A stretch of 64,000 bases of DNA from Phragmites australis. Taxonomy: Eukaryota > Streptophyta > Magnoliopsida > Poales > Poaceae. Below the pieces are notes generated by a model. It saw nothing but the letters and a program-made list of their open reading frames with translations, made no database searches and had not been told where the DNA came from. The stretch is from assembly GCF_958298935.1 (NCBI RefSeq), contig NC_084942.1, positions 10,237,501-10,301,500 on the forward strand, given 5' to 3'. Position numbers and translations under genes: made by a program. The stretch's first letter is position 1; the number at the start of each line of letters is the position of its first letter. Shown piece by piece: positions 63,428-64,000 of the stretch.

Positions 63428-64000
63428 TATTATCATGAACTAATCTTCTACATGGCTCATCCGGCTCGAGTCCACCGCACATGAGTAACCTTATCTCTTC
63501 CGGCTCTCCTCCATCTCCTCTATCTTATCTCTTCCTCCTCTCCTCCATCTCTCTCTCTCGGTGCCTCTTGAGGGCCTCTCTCTTCGAATCCGGTGGCGGT
63601 AGTGGATGTGCGACGCGGCTAAAGGCCAGAGTTGCATGGCAACGCGCAAGTAGCCACATCGATCCAACTGCAGATAGTTGTGCGACGCGGCGCCCCATGT
63701 GCATCCTGCGCTGAGCCGAGCTCTCGATATGGCCCCTCGCCGAGTATGGGTCCTCACCAGTCCAATCTATCCTCAAGACTTTCAATTCATCCACCGACAT
63801 AATCGACCGGATTGTTGCCCAGGTTAGTTGATCATCTCGATCTGCTCAAGTTCCTGCTCTCCTTCATACGCAACTTGTGCTCTCGAGCGCCTCTCTCTCC
63901 GGAGTTGATGGGTGTACATGATTTCGTTGGGTGTGAGGTTTTGCAGGGATCTTCACGTCGCTAGCGGTGTTCATGTTCAACCGCGTCAACAAGGATGGCG
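63428..64000. other. Unassigned; pyrimidine-rich sequence and a possible exon at the window end
   Basis: From 63,428 there is no retroelement coding sequence. 63,490-63,600 is pyrimidine-rich (CTCTCCTCCATCTCTCTC). Near 63,948 GAGGTTTTGCAG is a plausible splice acceptor, followed by a frame reading IFTSLAVFMFNRVNKDG to the window edge. This could be the start of a second host gene, but nothing identifies it. Confidence 0.3.

Noticed and set aside
1..64000. tRNA, rRNA, organellar insertions or bacterial operons
   Set aside because: No cloverleaf or rRNA-like sequence and no organellar or bacterial gene was recognised on reading; the only tRNA-related sequences are retroelement primer-binding sites.

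Overview
The window is nuclear DNA from a grass, probably a panicoid, although the species cannot be fixed from sequence alone. It holds one intact host gene in a dense nest of decayed transposable elements. The evidence is a GC-rich first exon with an AT-rich multi-exon body, and retrotransposons typical of Poaceae: Ty3/Gypsy Tat-lineage elements with long 3' regions, CRM-like chromoviruses with TGATG...CATCA LTR ends, and long-LTR Ty1/Copia elements with TGAAAGTGC ends. I saw no bacterial features, rRNA, tRNA or CRISPR.

Layout. 1-1,662: 3' end of a CRM-like Gypsy element (+) inside an internally deleted Tat element (-, 1,663-3,554), which sits in a CACTA (En/Spm) TNP2-like transposase pseudogene (-). 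That pseudogene is split into 3,555-4,234 and 16,266-17,268 by a 12-kb Tat element (-, 4,235-16,260, target-site duplication CCAAT). The Tat element is itself interrupted by a CRM-like solo LTR (11,820-12,673, duplication GAGTA). 17,269-20,600 has no recognised gene. 20,600-25,520 is a second Tat element (-) lacking its RT and 3' LTR. 26,248-31,781 is a truncated Copia element (-), probably SIRE lineage, with a 1.7-kb LTR.

33,286-42,549 (+) is the host gene, an oxysterol-binding protein-related protein (ORP1 type). Eight exons splice in frame to 739 codons with a PH domain, a coiled coil, a candidate FFAT motif and a complete sterol/lipid-binding domain. Its introns carry tandem duplications and a nested pair of small DNA transposons.

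42,790-53,780 is a Copia pseudogene (-) split by a CRM-like element with both LTRs (44,019-53,567, duplication AAATG). That element's gag is split by a Tat-type solo LTR (46,608-48,152, duplication GATGA). 54,010-63,427 is a third Tat element (+), truncated on the left, with antisense ORFs between pol and its 3' LTR. 63,428-64,000 is unassigned.

The retroelement genes are mostly broken, largely by C-to-T/G-to-A changes that create stops or remove catalytic residues. No genes here form an operon-like system. The most interesting material is structural: antisense multi-exon genes in Tat elements, LTRs that encode the end of pol, LTR and 3'-region minisatellites, a catalytic Glu-to-Lys change shared by both CRM-like integrases, and an ordered insertion history fixed by target-site duplications.
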